DNA of 32,057 nucleotides, taken from assembly GCA_013151565.1 (NCBI GenBank), contig JAADIB010000380.1:1-32057 (forward strand), read 5' to 3'. The position numbers were made by a program, and so were the translations under genes. Below are positions 8,521-16,601 of this stretch, in pieces; the stretch's first letter is position 1; each line of letters opens with the position of its first letter. Source of the stretch: Chlorobiota bacterium (lineage in GTDB: Bacteria > Bacteroidota > Ignavibacteria > Ignavibacteriales > Melioribacteraceae). Under the pieces are notes generated by a model. It was not told where the DNA came from, ran no database searches, and saw nothing but the letters and a program-made list of their open reading frames with translations.

Positions 8521-8942
8521 TGAAATGCAAGATTATTTTCAATACTTCAAGACTGTATTTAGAAACACTTATCAATTGTTTCCCATGAATATTTTAAATT
8601 TCGATATATCAACAAGAGCGAATCAGCGATTCACGCTACGATTTTGTATCTAAATCATATGGTAATAACGTAAAATAACCAAATACTTGCTATTCAGATT
8701 GTTTAATTTTACTATTTCTTCGGTCTCTATTATTACAAGTAAATTCTACTCATTCGGTAAACATTGCACGTACAAATTACCGCATCAAAAATTAGGATTG
8801 TAAAACCTACATGTCATTTCCGGTATTTACCGAAATTTTTCAACTTCTATTCTATAACGCAAAAACTAGATACTTATTCTTTTAATTTAAGAAACCCTTT
8901 GTTTAAACAATTTTTGAAGGTTTAGTCAATTCTAATTCAAAC
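8521..8942. other. Non-coding region upstream of the pilin genes
   Basis: There is no credible ORF here. Together with the sigma-54 promoter it separates aspS from the pilins. Two structures stand out. One is an imperfect inverted repeat at 8617-8637 (AGCGAATC, then GATTCACGCT); its AGCGATTC also occurs at 8481-8488 in the aspS terminator. The other is the group of CGGTA boxes at 8753-8835, listed separately. The rest is AT-rich sequence with no signal I recognise. Confidence 0.6.
8753..8835. promoter_or_regulatory. Candidate enhancer: paired CGGTA boxes for a sigma-54 activator
   Basis: Four copies of one half-site lie in two inverted pairs. Pair 1 is TTCGGTAA (8753-8760) facing TTACCGCA (8777-8784). 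Pair 2 is CCGGTA (8820-8825) facing TACCGAAA (8828-8835). The pairs lie roughly 140 and 200 bp upstream of the predicted transcription start, where NtrC-type activators usually bind. An NtrC-type gene is encoded at 24479-25825. The repeats are seen directly; binding is inferred. Confidence 0.45.
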
Positions 8943-8958
8943 TGGCACACAAATTGTC
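8943..8958 (+). promoter_or_regulatory. Sigma-54 promoter of the pilin genes
   Basis: TGGCAC-ACAAA-TTGTC matches the sigma-54 consensus TGGCAC-N5-TTGCA at all -24 positions and at TTG of the -12 element, with exact spacing; only the -12 C is T. Transcription would start near 8968, about 54 nt before the first pilin. Pilin control by sigma-54 with a PilR/NtrC-type activator is established in Pseudomonas and Myxococcus. Confidence 0.75.
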
Positions 8959-9021
8959 ATTTAGAAGGAGCGGAATTTATTGATTTCAGCTGGAATAAAA
9001 AAATTATGACAGAGGAAAATT

Positions 9022-9402
9022 TTGGGACAACAGCAACTTTTATTGATCTTGCTAAGTATAATTATTGTCGGCATTGCAATTGTTGTTGGGATTAATGTCT
9101 TTAGTGCTAGTGCGGCTGAATCCAAAAGAGATAGTGTAAAAAATGAACTATTACATCTTGGAGGAATGGCACAACAGTATTATAAAACCCCAAGTGTTTA
9201 CGGTGGTGGAGAAAGAAAATTTATAAATTGGGAAATACCTACAACATTAAGATCAACAGCAAATGGAAGTTACAGAGCAAATGTATCAGATCAGCAGGTT
9301 GTTTTAATAGGAGTCGGGAATGAAATTGTTGCTGGTGGTGATTCAGTAGAGGTACATATGTTGATAACACCAAATAATTATGTAGTGCAAATAATAAATT
9401 AA
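9022..9402 (+). CDS. Type IV pilin-like protein 1 with minimal leader
   Basis: The 126-residue product starts at TTG with a good ribosome-binding site (AGAGGA, 9011-9016, 5-nt spacing). It begins MGQQQLLLILLSIIIVGIA, so a hydrophobic helix of about 25 residues starts almost at residue 6, followed by a polar region and a beta-rich C-terminal domain. This is the layout of a mature type IV pilin. However, there is no basic leader, no FTLIE motif and no glutamate at position +5 if cleavage is after G2. Similar leaderless proteins are known to me from Ignavibacteria and related FCB genomes as uncharacterised proteins. It shares the whole length with the next gene: W-x-IP, TANG-x-Y-x-A-x-V, VVL-x-G and TP. 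No cysteine is present. The weaker start codon suggests lower expression than pilin 2. Confidence 0.75.
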   Translation: MGQQQLLLILLSIIIVGIAIVVGINVFSASAAESKRDSVKNELLHLGGMAQQYYKTPSVYGGGERKFINWEIPTTLRSTANGSYRANVSDQQVVLIGVGNEIVAGGDSVEVHMLITPNNYVVQIIN

Positions 9403-9459
9403 AATAATAAATAAAGAGATTTTTTTCTTAAAAACTAACTAATATTTAATAACAAATCT

Positions 9460-9465
9460 AAGGAG
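9460..9465 (+). promoter_or_regulatory. Strong ribosome-binding site of pilin 2
   Basis: AAGGAG lies 7 nt before the ATG at 9473. It is the strongest Shine-Dalgarno sequence noted in this window, where most genes have weak ones, and suggests pilin 2 is the abundant subunit. Confidence 0.6.
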
Positions 9466-9472
9466 TAACAAA

Positions 9473-9868
9473 ATGGGACAACAACAACTTTTACTAATCG
9501 TACTTGGAGTAATTATAGTCGGTATAGCAGTCGTTGTAGGTATTAATGTATTTACTGCAAGCGCAATAGAAGCAAACAGAAATGCAGTTATATCTGATCT
9601 AACAAACTTAGCAACTATGGCACAGCAGCATTATAGGAAACCGGTAGCAATGGCTGGTGGTGGAAATGCATTTAACGCGTCAAAGGGAGGAACTGCTTGG
9701 ACAATTCCTGCACAATTAGATACAACAGCAAATGGTACTTATACTGCTACAGTAAATGCAGCAACTGTTGTACTCGTTGGAACAGGCACTGAATCGAGTG
9801 GGGGTTCACCTGTTAAAGTTACAATGACAGTAACTCCAACAAGTTTCACTTCCAAAGTCAATAACTAA
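9473..9868 (+). CDS. Type IV pilin-like protein 2 with minimal leader, probable major subunit
   Basis: The 131-residue paralogue of the preceding gene starts MGQQQLLLIVLGVIIVGIAVVVGINVF. The N-terminal helix is nearly identical to pilin 1 while the globular part differs more. The C-terminal domain is rich in Thr, Ala, Gly and Val (TTANGTYTATVNAATVVLVG), typical of a beta-sheet filament surface, and has no cysteines. The ATG with a strong AAGGAG and the terminator directly behind it suggest high expression as the main filament subunit; that is inference. It is separated from pilin 1 by 70 bp with no promoter seen, so both are probably read from the sigma-54 promoter. The alternative is a pseudopilin of a type II-like secretion system; the PilT-like ATPase in the next operon favours a retractable pilus. 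Confidence 0.78.
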   Translation: MGQQQLLLIVLGVIIVGIAVVVGINVFTASAIEANRNAVISDLTNLATMAQQHYRKPVAMAGGGNAFNASKGGTAWTIPAQLDTTANGTYTATVNAATVVLVGTGTESSGGSPVKVTMTVTPTSFTSKVNN

Positions 9869-9886
9869 AAAGACATTACTTTTCAT

Positions 9887-9924
9887 AAAAGGCGGATAAA
9901 CTGAAAATGCTTATCAGCCTTTTT
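9887..9924 (+). terminator. Rho-independent terminator after the pilins
   Basis: AAAAGGCGGATAA (9887-9899) pairs with TTATCAGCCTTTT (9911-9923) with one mismatch. The loop is 11 nt and the T-run continues as TTTTTGTCTT. It lies 18 bp after the stop of pilin 2 and would separate the pilin transcript from the machinery operon. Confidence 0.85.
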
Positions 9925-10509
9925 GTCTTATCAATATTTAATGAACATTAAATATGAAGGTAAACTTACATTTATAGCTGAATAACAACAATAAAATCTT
10001 TCCAATGAGTCTCATAGACGATTCAATGACATAATTTTTGTCTTAATTTTCAAAGCGCTACCTTTATAGCCGTTGTATCATTTCGTAATTGTATCGTGTA
10101 GCACAGGCTAGTAACCCACGTTACATTCGTTTTTTCTCATTAGTCTTTGTGTCTTTTTTGCACAACTCTGTGATCCAGCCTTTGTTATACTATAGGGTAT
10201 GCTGAGTTTTAAAATTCTTAACGTTACTATCTTTAATGTGTTTTGTTTTCTCAATTTTCCTCTATAAACTTAGGTATAAGAAGGACAAACCGAACCCTAA
10301 AAGTAATTATTACCTACAAATGAAAATTATTCTTAATTGTTGATAAGCATCAATAAGGTTTTTAAGTGTTTTAATAAAAAATATTTTCTTTATAAATCAT
10401 ATCATATTTAAGCCTAAATTCAAAGAAAATATATAATTAATTTCTAGTATTTATTAACCTCATGTTTGAAATAACAATCCCAAAATAATCTTTCACTTAT
10501 GTTTTATTA
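9925..10509. other. Long non-coding gap between pilins and pilus machinery
   Basis: About 590 bp with no ORF above the track limit, no tRNA and no terminator beyond that of the pilins. Small repeats are visible: TTGTATC twice (10073-10079 and 10089-10095) and a TTGAT/ATCAA hairpin near 10340-10353. I see no third pilin remnant. A regulatory RNA or long leader cannot be ruled out. Confidence 0.5.
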
Positions 10510-10525
10510 TGGCCTAATTTTTGTT
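10510..10525 (+). promoter_or_regulatory. Possible second sigma-54 promoter, for the machinery operon
   Basis: TGGCCT-AATTT-TTGTT keeps the invariant TGG and TTG with the exact sigma-54 spacing but misses the AC and the -12 C. It lies 81 bp before the ATG of the PilC-like gene, almost the same distance as at the pilin promoter (79 bp). No CGGTA boxes are found upstream of it. A competing Bacteroidota-type reading, TTTG (10542) 18 nt before TATTTTTT (10564), lies closer to the start codon. Confidence 0.35.
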
Positions 10526-10590
10526 ATTATGAAGCAAATAGTTTGAAATTTTGATTAAAAAAGTATTTTTTTGATAGGAACTTACCAAAT

Positions 10591-11937
10591 ATGATTGAAC
10601 TAAGATTTAATGCTATTAGACCCAATGGGCAAATTGTTATTGGCGGAATGTCTGCTCCCACTTATAGAGATGGGAAAAAACAAATTTTACAAATACTTAA
10701 GAAGCATAAGCTGAAGCTAAAATCAATCGAAAAGAAAGCCACTTTTGTTTATAAAATTAAAAGAGGAAACGAACCCGTACAGAAAGGTGAACAGAGAGCT
10801 TTTACTAAAGAAGAAGTTAAAACCGCTCTTACAAAAATGGGGTATCAAGTAGTTTCGGTAAATAAATATTTGTTTGAATGGAGTCCTAAACCCCCTGATC
10901 AGGAAATATTATCATATGTAAAAATAAGTGCTGAGCTGCTTGAGCAAAAGCTTCCATACAGTGAAATTATGACATTGCTGATCAATGATCTTGAAAATAA
11001 AACTTTAAGAGAAACGTTAAAACAAATTAATAATGACCTTAAAAGGGGAGCTGATAGTCAAACAACATTTGTAAGGTATGAACACATTTTTGGTAAATTT
11101 ACGGCCTATATGCTTGGCTTAGCAGCCAAAAGCGGTAATATGACAGAAATTTATAAAGCTACAGCAAAATTTCTCGAAAGAAGAATGCAGTTCCGTAAAG
11201 ATCTGAGAAGCGCTCTCATTACGCCTATGATAACTCTTTTTGTCCTGTTTATAGCGGTTCTATTTTATGTCGGATATATTTTCCCGGAAACCGCAAAGTT
11301 ATTCTTAAAATTTGATATTCCCTTGCCACCAATGACTGCCGCCACACTGGCATTCAGTAACTTTTTAATGGGTAATTGGCTGTTGGTTACGATAGTAGCG
11401 GCAGCGCCTTTAGTTGTGTTATGGCAAATGAAAAAGATTAAAAAGGGAAGGCTTTTTCTCGATAAGTGGATCATGAAAATACCAATTATTGGTTCACTGA
11501 TCCATAAAACATATATCGAAGTGTTCTGTCGTGTATTTTATACTTTATACAGCGGTTCGGCTGAAAGTATTGAACCGATTAGAATAGCAGCTGAAGCAAC
11601 AGATAATTCGTATTTTGAACATCAAATAAAAACCATTGCAATTCCTATGATGATAAAAAAAGGTGCCGGAATATCTGAATCTTTTGCTGCTGCCGGTGTA
11701 TTCACAGAGACAGCGCTTTCTCGTTTTCACTCTGGTGAGGAAACCGGAACAATAAAGAATACGACTCTGCAGTTAGCAAACTATTATGAAAGTGAAACTG
11801 TATTCAGATTAAAAAACGTAATTGAATTAATTCAAGTTGTGATAGCAATGGTAATAATGATTGTAATGATCGGATTGACATTGGTTTCAGCAGAAACAGC
11901 GACAATAAATCCATCAAACCCATCAATAACGAATTAA
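10591..11937 (+). CDS. pilC: PilC/GspF-family inner-membrane platform protein
   Basis: The 448-residue polytopic protein anchors type IV pilus assembly in the inner membrane and couples the motor ATPases to pilin polymerisation. Two T2SSF domains are visible, at about 105-230 and 305-430. The second has the typical CRVFYTLYSGSAESIEPIRIAAEATDN and FHSGEETG motifs. Membrane helices lie at about 208-230 (ITLFVLFIAVLFYVGYIF), 258-280 and 407-432. The N-terminal 90 residues look like two copies of one short alpha/beta unit: LKKHKLKLKSIEKK, then LTKMGYQVVSVNK. Typical PilC has one. The ATG has AGGA 11 nt upstream. It opens the machinery operon; the ATPase gene follows 15 bp later. Confidence 0.88.
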   Translation: MIELRFNAIRPNGQIVIGGMSAPTYRDGKKQILQILKKHKLKLKSIEKKATFVYKIKRGNEPVQKGEQRAFTKEEVKTALTKMGYQVVSVNKYLFEWSPKPPDQEILSYVKISAELLEQKLPYSEIMTLLINDLENKTLRETLKQINNDLKRGADSQTTFVRYEHIFGKFTAYMLGLAAKSGNMTEIYKATAKFLERRMQFRKDLRSALITPMITLFVLFIAVLFYVGYIFPETAKLFLKFDIPLPPMTAATLAFSNFLMGNWLLVTIVAAAPLVVLWQMKKIKKGRLFLDKWIMKIPIIGSLIHKTYIEVFCRVFYTLYSGSAESIEPIRIAAEATDNSYFEHQIKTIAIPMMIKKGAGISESFAAAGVFTETALSRFHSGEETGTIKNTTLQLANYYESETVFRLKNVIELIQVVIAMVIMIVMIGLTLVSAETATINPSNPSITN

Positions 11938-11952
11938 TAAAAGGAAATAAAA

Positions 11953-13740
11953 ATGCTTGATTCTCAACTGGAAATTACTGACAAAATAGGTTATCTCTTA
12001 CTTAAAAAGGGGATAATAGATGATGATATACTTGAAAAAGCATTGGTATTAAAACAAGAGGACCAAACTAAGGAAAGACGAAATCTTGCACAAATTTTAG
12101 TTCAAGAACTTAATTTCGATCACGACACAATTTTCAAAGAAGTTGCGGTACTATATGCTTTTAAAGAACTGAACATTCGGGTAAGTGAGTTGCCGGAAGA
12201 AAGAATTGAGGAGATAAAAAAACTTCTAAACTTAAGGGGCGATGATGTCCGCAATCAATTATTGCTTCATAAAATTTTGCCATACAGCTATGATAAATTA
12301 CGGGATAAAATTGTTTTAGGTGCTGTTGATCCCACAGATAAAGCCATTGCGAAAATAGTTTATAATCTTAATGTAAAAAAATTTGAAATAAATTTTTTGA
12401 AGAAAAAAGATTATGATAATCTAATTGAAATTATTGCTCCTCCCCAGAATGAATTTTTAAAACTTATTGAAGAAGCTGACGAAGAAATTTCGATTGATAC
12501 CGATGAAGCAAATGTTGATGAAGAAGAACTGGATGCAGAGATAAATAAAAGCGCGCTTGTTAACTTAATAGAAGCTGCATTAATTGAAGGCGTAAGAAGA
12601 GGTGTGAGTGATATCCATATTATTCCTAAAAGCGGTAAGAGAACAGAAATTCATTTTAGAATTGATGGTAAGCTATCGCTCTGGTATACTCAAGAAAATG
12701 TTCAACCGGAAGCTGTTATGGCTGTAATAAAAGACAGAGCCAAAGGACTTGACCGCTTTGAAAGAGAAAAAGCACAAGACGGATTTATTCAGAGACCTAT
12801 AGATAATACTATTATTCGATATAGAGTTTCTGTACTGCCGATGGTAGGTATTGAATTAAAGAATAAGTACGAAAGTATAGTAATAAGAATACTTGATGAT
12901 AGAAAGGTGATCAGGGATCTTGGTAAATTAGGATTAGTTGGATATGCAAATGAAGCTTTTCAAAAATCCATTAGTCAACCGCAGGGAATGGTGATTTTAA
13001 CTGGACCGACAGGAAGTGGTAAAAGTACAACTCTTGTTGCTGCCCTTTATCAAGTGATTGATCCGACTAAAAATGTTTTAACCGTTGAAGATCCTGTTGA
13101 ATATGTTATAGAAGGCGCCCGCCAGTTAAAAATTAGTTACAGAATGAATTTTGAACAGGCTATAAGATCAATATTAAGACATGACCCTGATATTGTTCTG
13201 GTAGGAGAAATGCGTGATAAAGAAACTGCTGAAACTGCTATTAAGCTTGCTAATACCGGTCACTTGACGTTTTCAACACTTCATACTAATGATGCGCCAA
13301 GTGCTGTAGCAAGACTTTATAAGATGGGGATTGAGCCATTTTTGATCGCCTATGCAATTAATATAATTGTAGCACAGCGTCTTGTTAGAAAGTTGTGTGA
13401 TAACTGTAAACGAAAAGTTGAGGCAATAAATGAAAAAGTTGCTAAAAGAGCCGGTATCAATATAGATGAATGGGCAAATTATGAAATTTATGAACCGGTA
13501 GGATGTGAAAAGTGCAATAATTCCGGTTACAAAGGTAGAATGGCTATTCATGAAGCGCTTTATTTTACTAAAGAAATAAGAGAGCTTATTGTACGTGCGG
13601 GAGAGGAAGTTGACGAAGATGCTGTGAGACAACAATCGAAGAAAGACGGTACATTGTCATTGAGAGAATCCGGGTTAGAGAAGGTAAAAGAAGGGCTAAC
13701 TTCATTGCAAGAAGTTCTTGCCGGAACAATGGATGAGTAA
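11953..13740 (+). CDS. pilB: PilB/GspE-family assembly ATPase
   Basis: The 595-residue hexameric motor ATPase extends the filament by lifting pilins from the membrane. The N-terminal T2SSE_N/MshEN-like domain (about 1-150) begins GYLLLKKGIIDDDILEKAL. The catalytic domain has Walker A GPTGSGKSTT (from residue 351), an intact Asp box TVEDPVEYV, Walker B HDPDIVLVGEMRD and the His box TLHTNDAPSAVARL. A zinc-binding four-cysteine motif is present (CDNC, then CEKC), as in PilB, GspE and MshE. An acidic linker (EEADEEISIDTDEANVDEEE) joins the two parts. All catalytic residues seem present. It follows the PilC-like gene with a 15-bp gap and precedes the PilT-like gene with an 80-bp gap. Confidence 0.93.
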   Translation: MLDSQLEITDKIGYLLLKKGIIDDDILEKALVLKQEDQTKERRNLAQILVQELNFDHDTIFKEVAVLYAFKELNIRVSELPEERIEEIKKLLNLRGDDVRNQLLLHKILPYSYDKLRDKIVLGAVDPTDKAIAKIVYNLNVKKFEINFLKKKDYDNLIEIIAPPQNEFLKLIEEADEEISIDTDEANVDEEELDAEINKSALVNLIEAALIEGVRRGVSDIHIIPKSGKRTEIHFRIDGKLSLWYTQENVQPEAVMAVIKDRAKGLDRFEREKAQDGFIQRPIDNTIIRYRVSVLPMVGIELKNKYESIVIRILDDRKVIRDLGKLGLVGYANEAFQKSISQPQGMVILTGPTGSGKSTTLVAALYQVIDPTKNVLTVEDPVEYVIEGARQLKISYRMNFEQAIRSILRHDPDIVLVGEMRDKETAETAIKLANTGHLTFSTLHTNDAPSAVARLYKMGIEPFLIAYAINIIVAQRLVRKLCDNCKRKVEAINEKVAKRAGINIDEWANYEIYEPVGCEKCNNSGYKGRMAIHEALYFTKEIRELIVRAGEEVDEDAVRQQSKKDGTLSLRESGLEKVKEGLTSLQEVLAGTMDE

Positions 13741-13820
13741 AAATTTTTAACTTTTTGATTTTTTTTTATTAAATTCAATTTAGCAATTGAAGAATTTCTC
13801 ACCAAGATCGGGAATTCTAA

Positions 13821-15044
13821 GTGACCGAAGCAAAAATAATTTTAGCAAAGTATGTTCAGAAAATACCAAAATCAATAATTGGTTCTGAAAAGATCAGTTT
13901 TGTTGTTAATTTAGTGGAGGAAATGTCTGCTGAACATAAGTTAATTCTTCATAAACTTCTCAACTATATCCTAACATTAATGATTGAAAAAGAAGCGTCT
14001 GACGTTGAGATAGGCGGATATGGTACCGAAGGGTATATTTGGTTCAGAATACACGGTAACAAAAGCCGAGTTGAAGATCTTCCGAAATTTAACCACCTTG
14101 AAACTGCAATTTTGATAGTCAGTATTTTAACGCCAAGCCAAAGTAAACATTTATTAATTGCTAGGAATATTGATTTTAGTTATTCATTTCATTATGATGT
14201 AATTAACGAGGATGTTCGTTTTAGAGCCGATGCTTATTTTGATCTTGATACCTTGGCTTTAAACATGAGAGCGATTTCCGCCTCTGTATTCCCTCTGCAT
14301 GCGTTGGGTTTTCATTCGAATGCTATCAAAATGATGAGTCATAGATATATTAAGTTTGGTCTATCGTTAGTAACCGGTATCACCGGGTCAGGTAAATCAA
14401 CGACTCTCGATTCACTCATTGATTATCATAATAAAAGTGAATCGGTTCATATTATTGTTATTTCATCTCCAGTAGAATTTGTGCATAAATCTAATAGATC
14501 TATAATAAGGCATAGAGAAGTTGGGAAAGATGTATTGTCATTCCAAGAAGGTGTTGTACAAGCCTTAAGACAAGACCCTGACATAATAGTTATTGGTGAA
14601 ATGAGGGATCCTGAGACCATAATGGCTGCTTTAGAGGTAACTGATACCGGTCATAAAGTATTTTCTACGCTTCATACATCTTCTGCAACAGAATCAATTG
14701 ACAGAATTATTGCAGAAGTAAATCCTGTAGAACAGGAAAGGGTAAGAAACAGACTTGCGGATGTTCTTGTTACTATTGTATCTCAAAAACTTATTCCGAC
14801 TGTTGATGGCAAAAGAACAATGGCAAAAGAGGTCTTAATCGTTACTCCAAGTGTTAAAGCTGCAATAAAAAACAACAATACGAGTGAAATTTACATGATG
14901 ATGGTACAAGGCGGTCCTCATGGTATGATTACAATGGAACAAGATTTGCTAAGACTTATGAAAGAAGGAAAAATTACTAGGGAAACGGCTCTTGGTTATT
15001 CAAATAATAAAACTAGAATGTTACAATTACTCAGGGGATCTTAA
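13821..15044 (+). CDS. pilT: PilT-like ATPase with altered Asp box
   Basis: The 407-residue product starts at GTG. It has the PilT layout with no T2SSE_N domain and no four-cysteine zinc motif: a PAS-like N-terminal half, then a RecA-like ATPase domain. Walker A is GITGSGKST (residues 186-194); Walker B is QDPDIIVIGEMRDPET; the His box is VFSTLHTSSATESIDRI. Near the end, AIKNNNTSEIYMMMVQGG parallels the PilT AIRNLIRE region. PilT proteins normally power retraction and twitching. The Asp box, normally IEDPIEF, reads ISSPVEF here (S215 and S216), so two acidic residues that help position Mg/ATP are gone. It may be a weakened or regulatory motor. The N-terminus is longer than the usual 345-residue PilT. 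It is 3 bp before the PilM-PilN gene. Confidence 0.85.
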   Translation: MTEAKIILAKYVQKIPKSIIGSEKISFVVNLVEEMSAEHKLILHKLLNYILTLMIEKEASDVEIGGYGTEGYIWFRIHGNKSRVEDLPKFNHLETAILIVSILTPSQSKHLLIARNIDFSYSFHYDVINEDVRFRADAYFDLDTLALNMRAISASVFPLHALGFHSNAIKMMSHRYIKFGLSLVTGITGSGKSTTLDSLIDYHNKSESVHIIVISSPVEFVHKSNRSIIRHREVGKDVLSFQEGVVQALRQDPDIIVIGEMRDPETIMAALEVTDTGHKVFSTLHTSSATESIDRIIAEVNPVEQERVRNRLADVLVTIVSQKLIPTVDGKRTMAKEVLIVTPSVKAAIKNNNTSEIYMMMVQGGPHGMITMEQDLLRLMKEGKITRETALGYSNNKTRMLQLLRGS

Positions 15045-15047
15045 AAT

Positions 15048-16601
15048 ATGAAGCCTCTTGTGTGTATATATTGTGAAGGCAGTGATTTAAAATTATCAGT
15101 TATTTCAAGAGAAAAAGAAAAATTATGTATTCATTCAATATTTACTGTTGAGCTTACAGAACTTGAATTGGGAACCAGTGCTACCGAGCAATTAGCCGAT
15201 TTCAGTAAGGAAGATATTTCTGATGGTCTTACTTTTGATTCCTTCAATGGTGGAATTGATTTGACACATCAAAAAGCAAATTCTAATGCAACAGATGTTG
15301 AATTAATTGCTGCTTCTTTAGCTGAGTTTAATTTAAATCAAGCACAGTTCATACCTGTAGTTACTGATCCGAATGTAAACTTTCATATCTACGAAAACTC
15401 TGACGAAAAAAACAAAAGCAACCTTCTTGATAAAATAATTAAAGATATTCTAGTTACTAAAGGTATCACAGTATTAAAAGATAATATTGACTATATCAGT
15501 ATTGATGAAAATACATATTTATGTGTGTTCATTGATAAAGAGATTTCTTGTGTTAATCTGGTTAATTCTGTTGCGGCGTATAACGGAAAACGTTACTATA
15601 AGATCAACTCGATTAAGAATGCAGAAATCGCTCTTGCAAATTATGTATCCAAAACAACTAAATTTTTCGCTGAAGATTATACTCTAGTTATTTATATAGG
15701 AAAAGAGTATAGCAAATTGATCTTCCTTGAAGGACAAAATCTAAGTCATATTGGAGCTACGCTGGATATAGGCACATCAAACTTAAATACGTATGATGTG
15801 TACTTTTCAAAAATTCTTTTAGAGATGGAAAATGGAGGAATACCGAGACTTGATAATGTTGTTCTCTGCGGGGAAGACCGTTCCGAAAATTTGGTGCTTT
15901 CGTTTTATGGTACTTTCCCAGAAGCAAACGTTACTAAATTAAAATTCGATCTATTTGATTTAGCCGACCTCGAAGAAGACGATCAAAATAATATTTCAAC
16001 TTATTCTGTACCGATTGCCGCTGCTTATGAATACTATGCAGAGGAGGATAAGGAACTGAAAGGAATAAATATTCTTCCTCGTTATATTATTGAAAATCAG
16101 AAATTCTTACAGTTCGGCTGGCATAGTTTTGTAGTACTGCCATTCCTATTTATCGCCACATTTTTATTCACATATCTGATCTTATCAAATAATATGAATA
16201 TGGTTAATCTTGATAAAGAAATTCAGAGGATGAAAGAATTAGAAATTCAAAATCAAGAGATAATTGCTAAAATTGAGCCTCTTGAAAGTAGAATAGCCAA
16301 TTTTGATAATACACAGGCAATTTTGGACTCGGCAATGAGCGGTACGGAAGTGTGGGGTAAAACATTAGAAAAGGTTGCTAATTTTGTTGAACGAAGAAGA
16401 AATTTCTGGGTTTCAAATATTGAAACCAAAAATCTTGAAGATCTTACTCTGAGAGGATACTCTCTCTCGAGAACAGTATTAACAGAGTTTGCTGAATATA
16501 ATAATTCGTCAATATTGCAGAATGTATTGTATGAACCATTACGCGAGAAAAATGCTTTTGCGTATATTATGAATTTTAAATTGCAGAAGAATGAACAATG
16601 A
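15048..16601 (+). CDS. pilM: PilM-PilN fusion (GspL-like alignment-complex protein)
   Basis: The 517-residue product joins two normally separate pilus proteins. Residues 1-339 have the length and fold pattern of the actin-like PilM: LVIYIGKEYSKLIFLEGQN resembles the second phosphate loop, and NVVLCGEDRSENLVL the adenosine motif. The phosphate-loop acidic residues appear lost (VCIYCEGSDLKLSV at the start), so ATP binding is doubtful. Residues 340-344 are INILP, the PilN cytosolic motif (INLLP) that docks into PilM. Then follow a membrane helix (about 359-380), a coiled coil (NMVNLDKEIQRMKELEIQN) and a small periplasmic ferredoxin-like domain, as in PilN. This is also the overall plan of GspL in type II secretion. 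It overlaps the next gene by ATGA, which implies translational coupling. Confidence 0.8.
   Translation: MKPLVCIYCEGSDLKLSVISREKEKLCIHSIFTVELTELELGTSATEQLADFSKEDISDGLTFDSFNGGIDLTHQKANSNATDVELIAASLAEFNLNQAQFIPVVTDPNVNFHIYENSDEKNKSNLLDKIIKDILVTKGITVLKDNIDYISIDENTYLCVFIDKEISCVNLVNSVAAYNGKRYYKINSIKNAEIALANYVSKTTKFFAEDYTLVIYIGKEYSKLIFLEGQNLSHIGATLDIGTSNLNTYDVYFSKILLEMENGGIPRLDNVVLCGEDRSENLVLSFYGTFPEANVTKLKFDLFDLADLEEDDQNNISTYSVPIAAAYEYYAEEDKELKGINILPRYIIENQKFLQFGWHSFVVLPFLFIATFLFTYLILSNNMNMVNLDKEIQRMKELEIQNQEIIAKIEPLESRIANFDNTQAILDSAMSGTEVWGKTLEKVANFVERRRNFWVSNIETKNLEDLTLRGYSLSRTVLTEFAEYNNSSILQNVLYEPLREKNAFAYIMNFKLQKNEQ

Noticed and set aside
9869-10590. A third, decayed pilin gene in the gap
   Set aside because: I found no MGQQQ-like N-terminus, no W-IP or TANG motif and no long open frame in the region.
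13273-13805. Minus-strand ORFs across the end of the PilB-like gene
   Set aside because: They are antisense to the zinc-motif region of pilB and show no protein-like composition.
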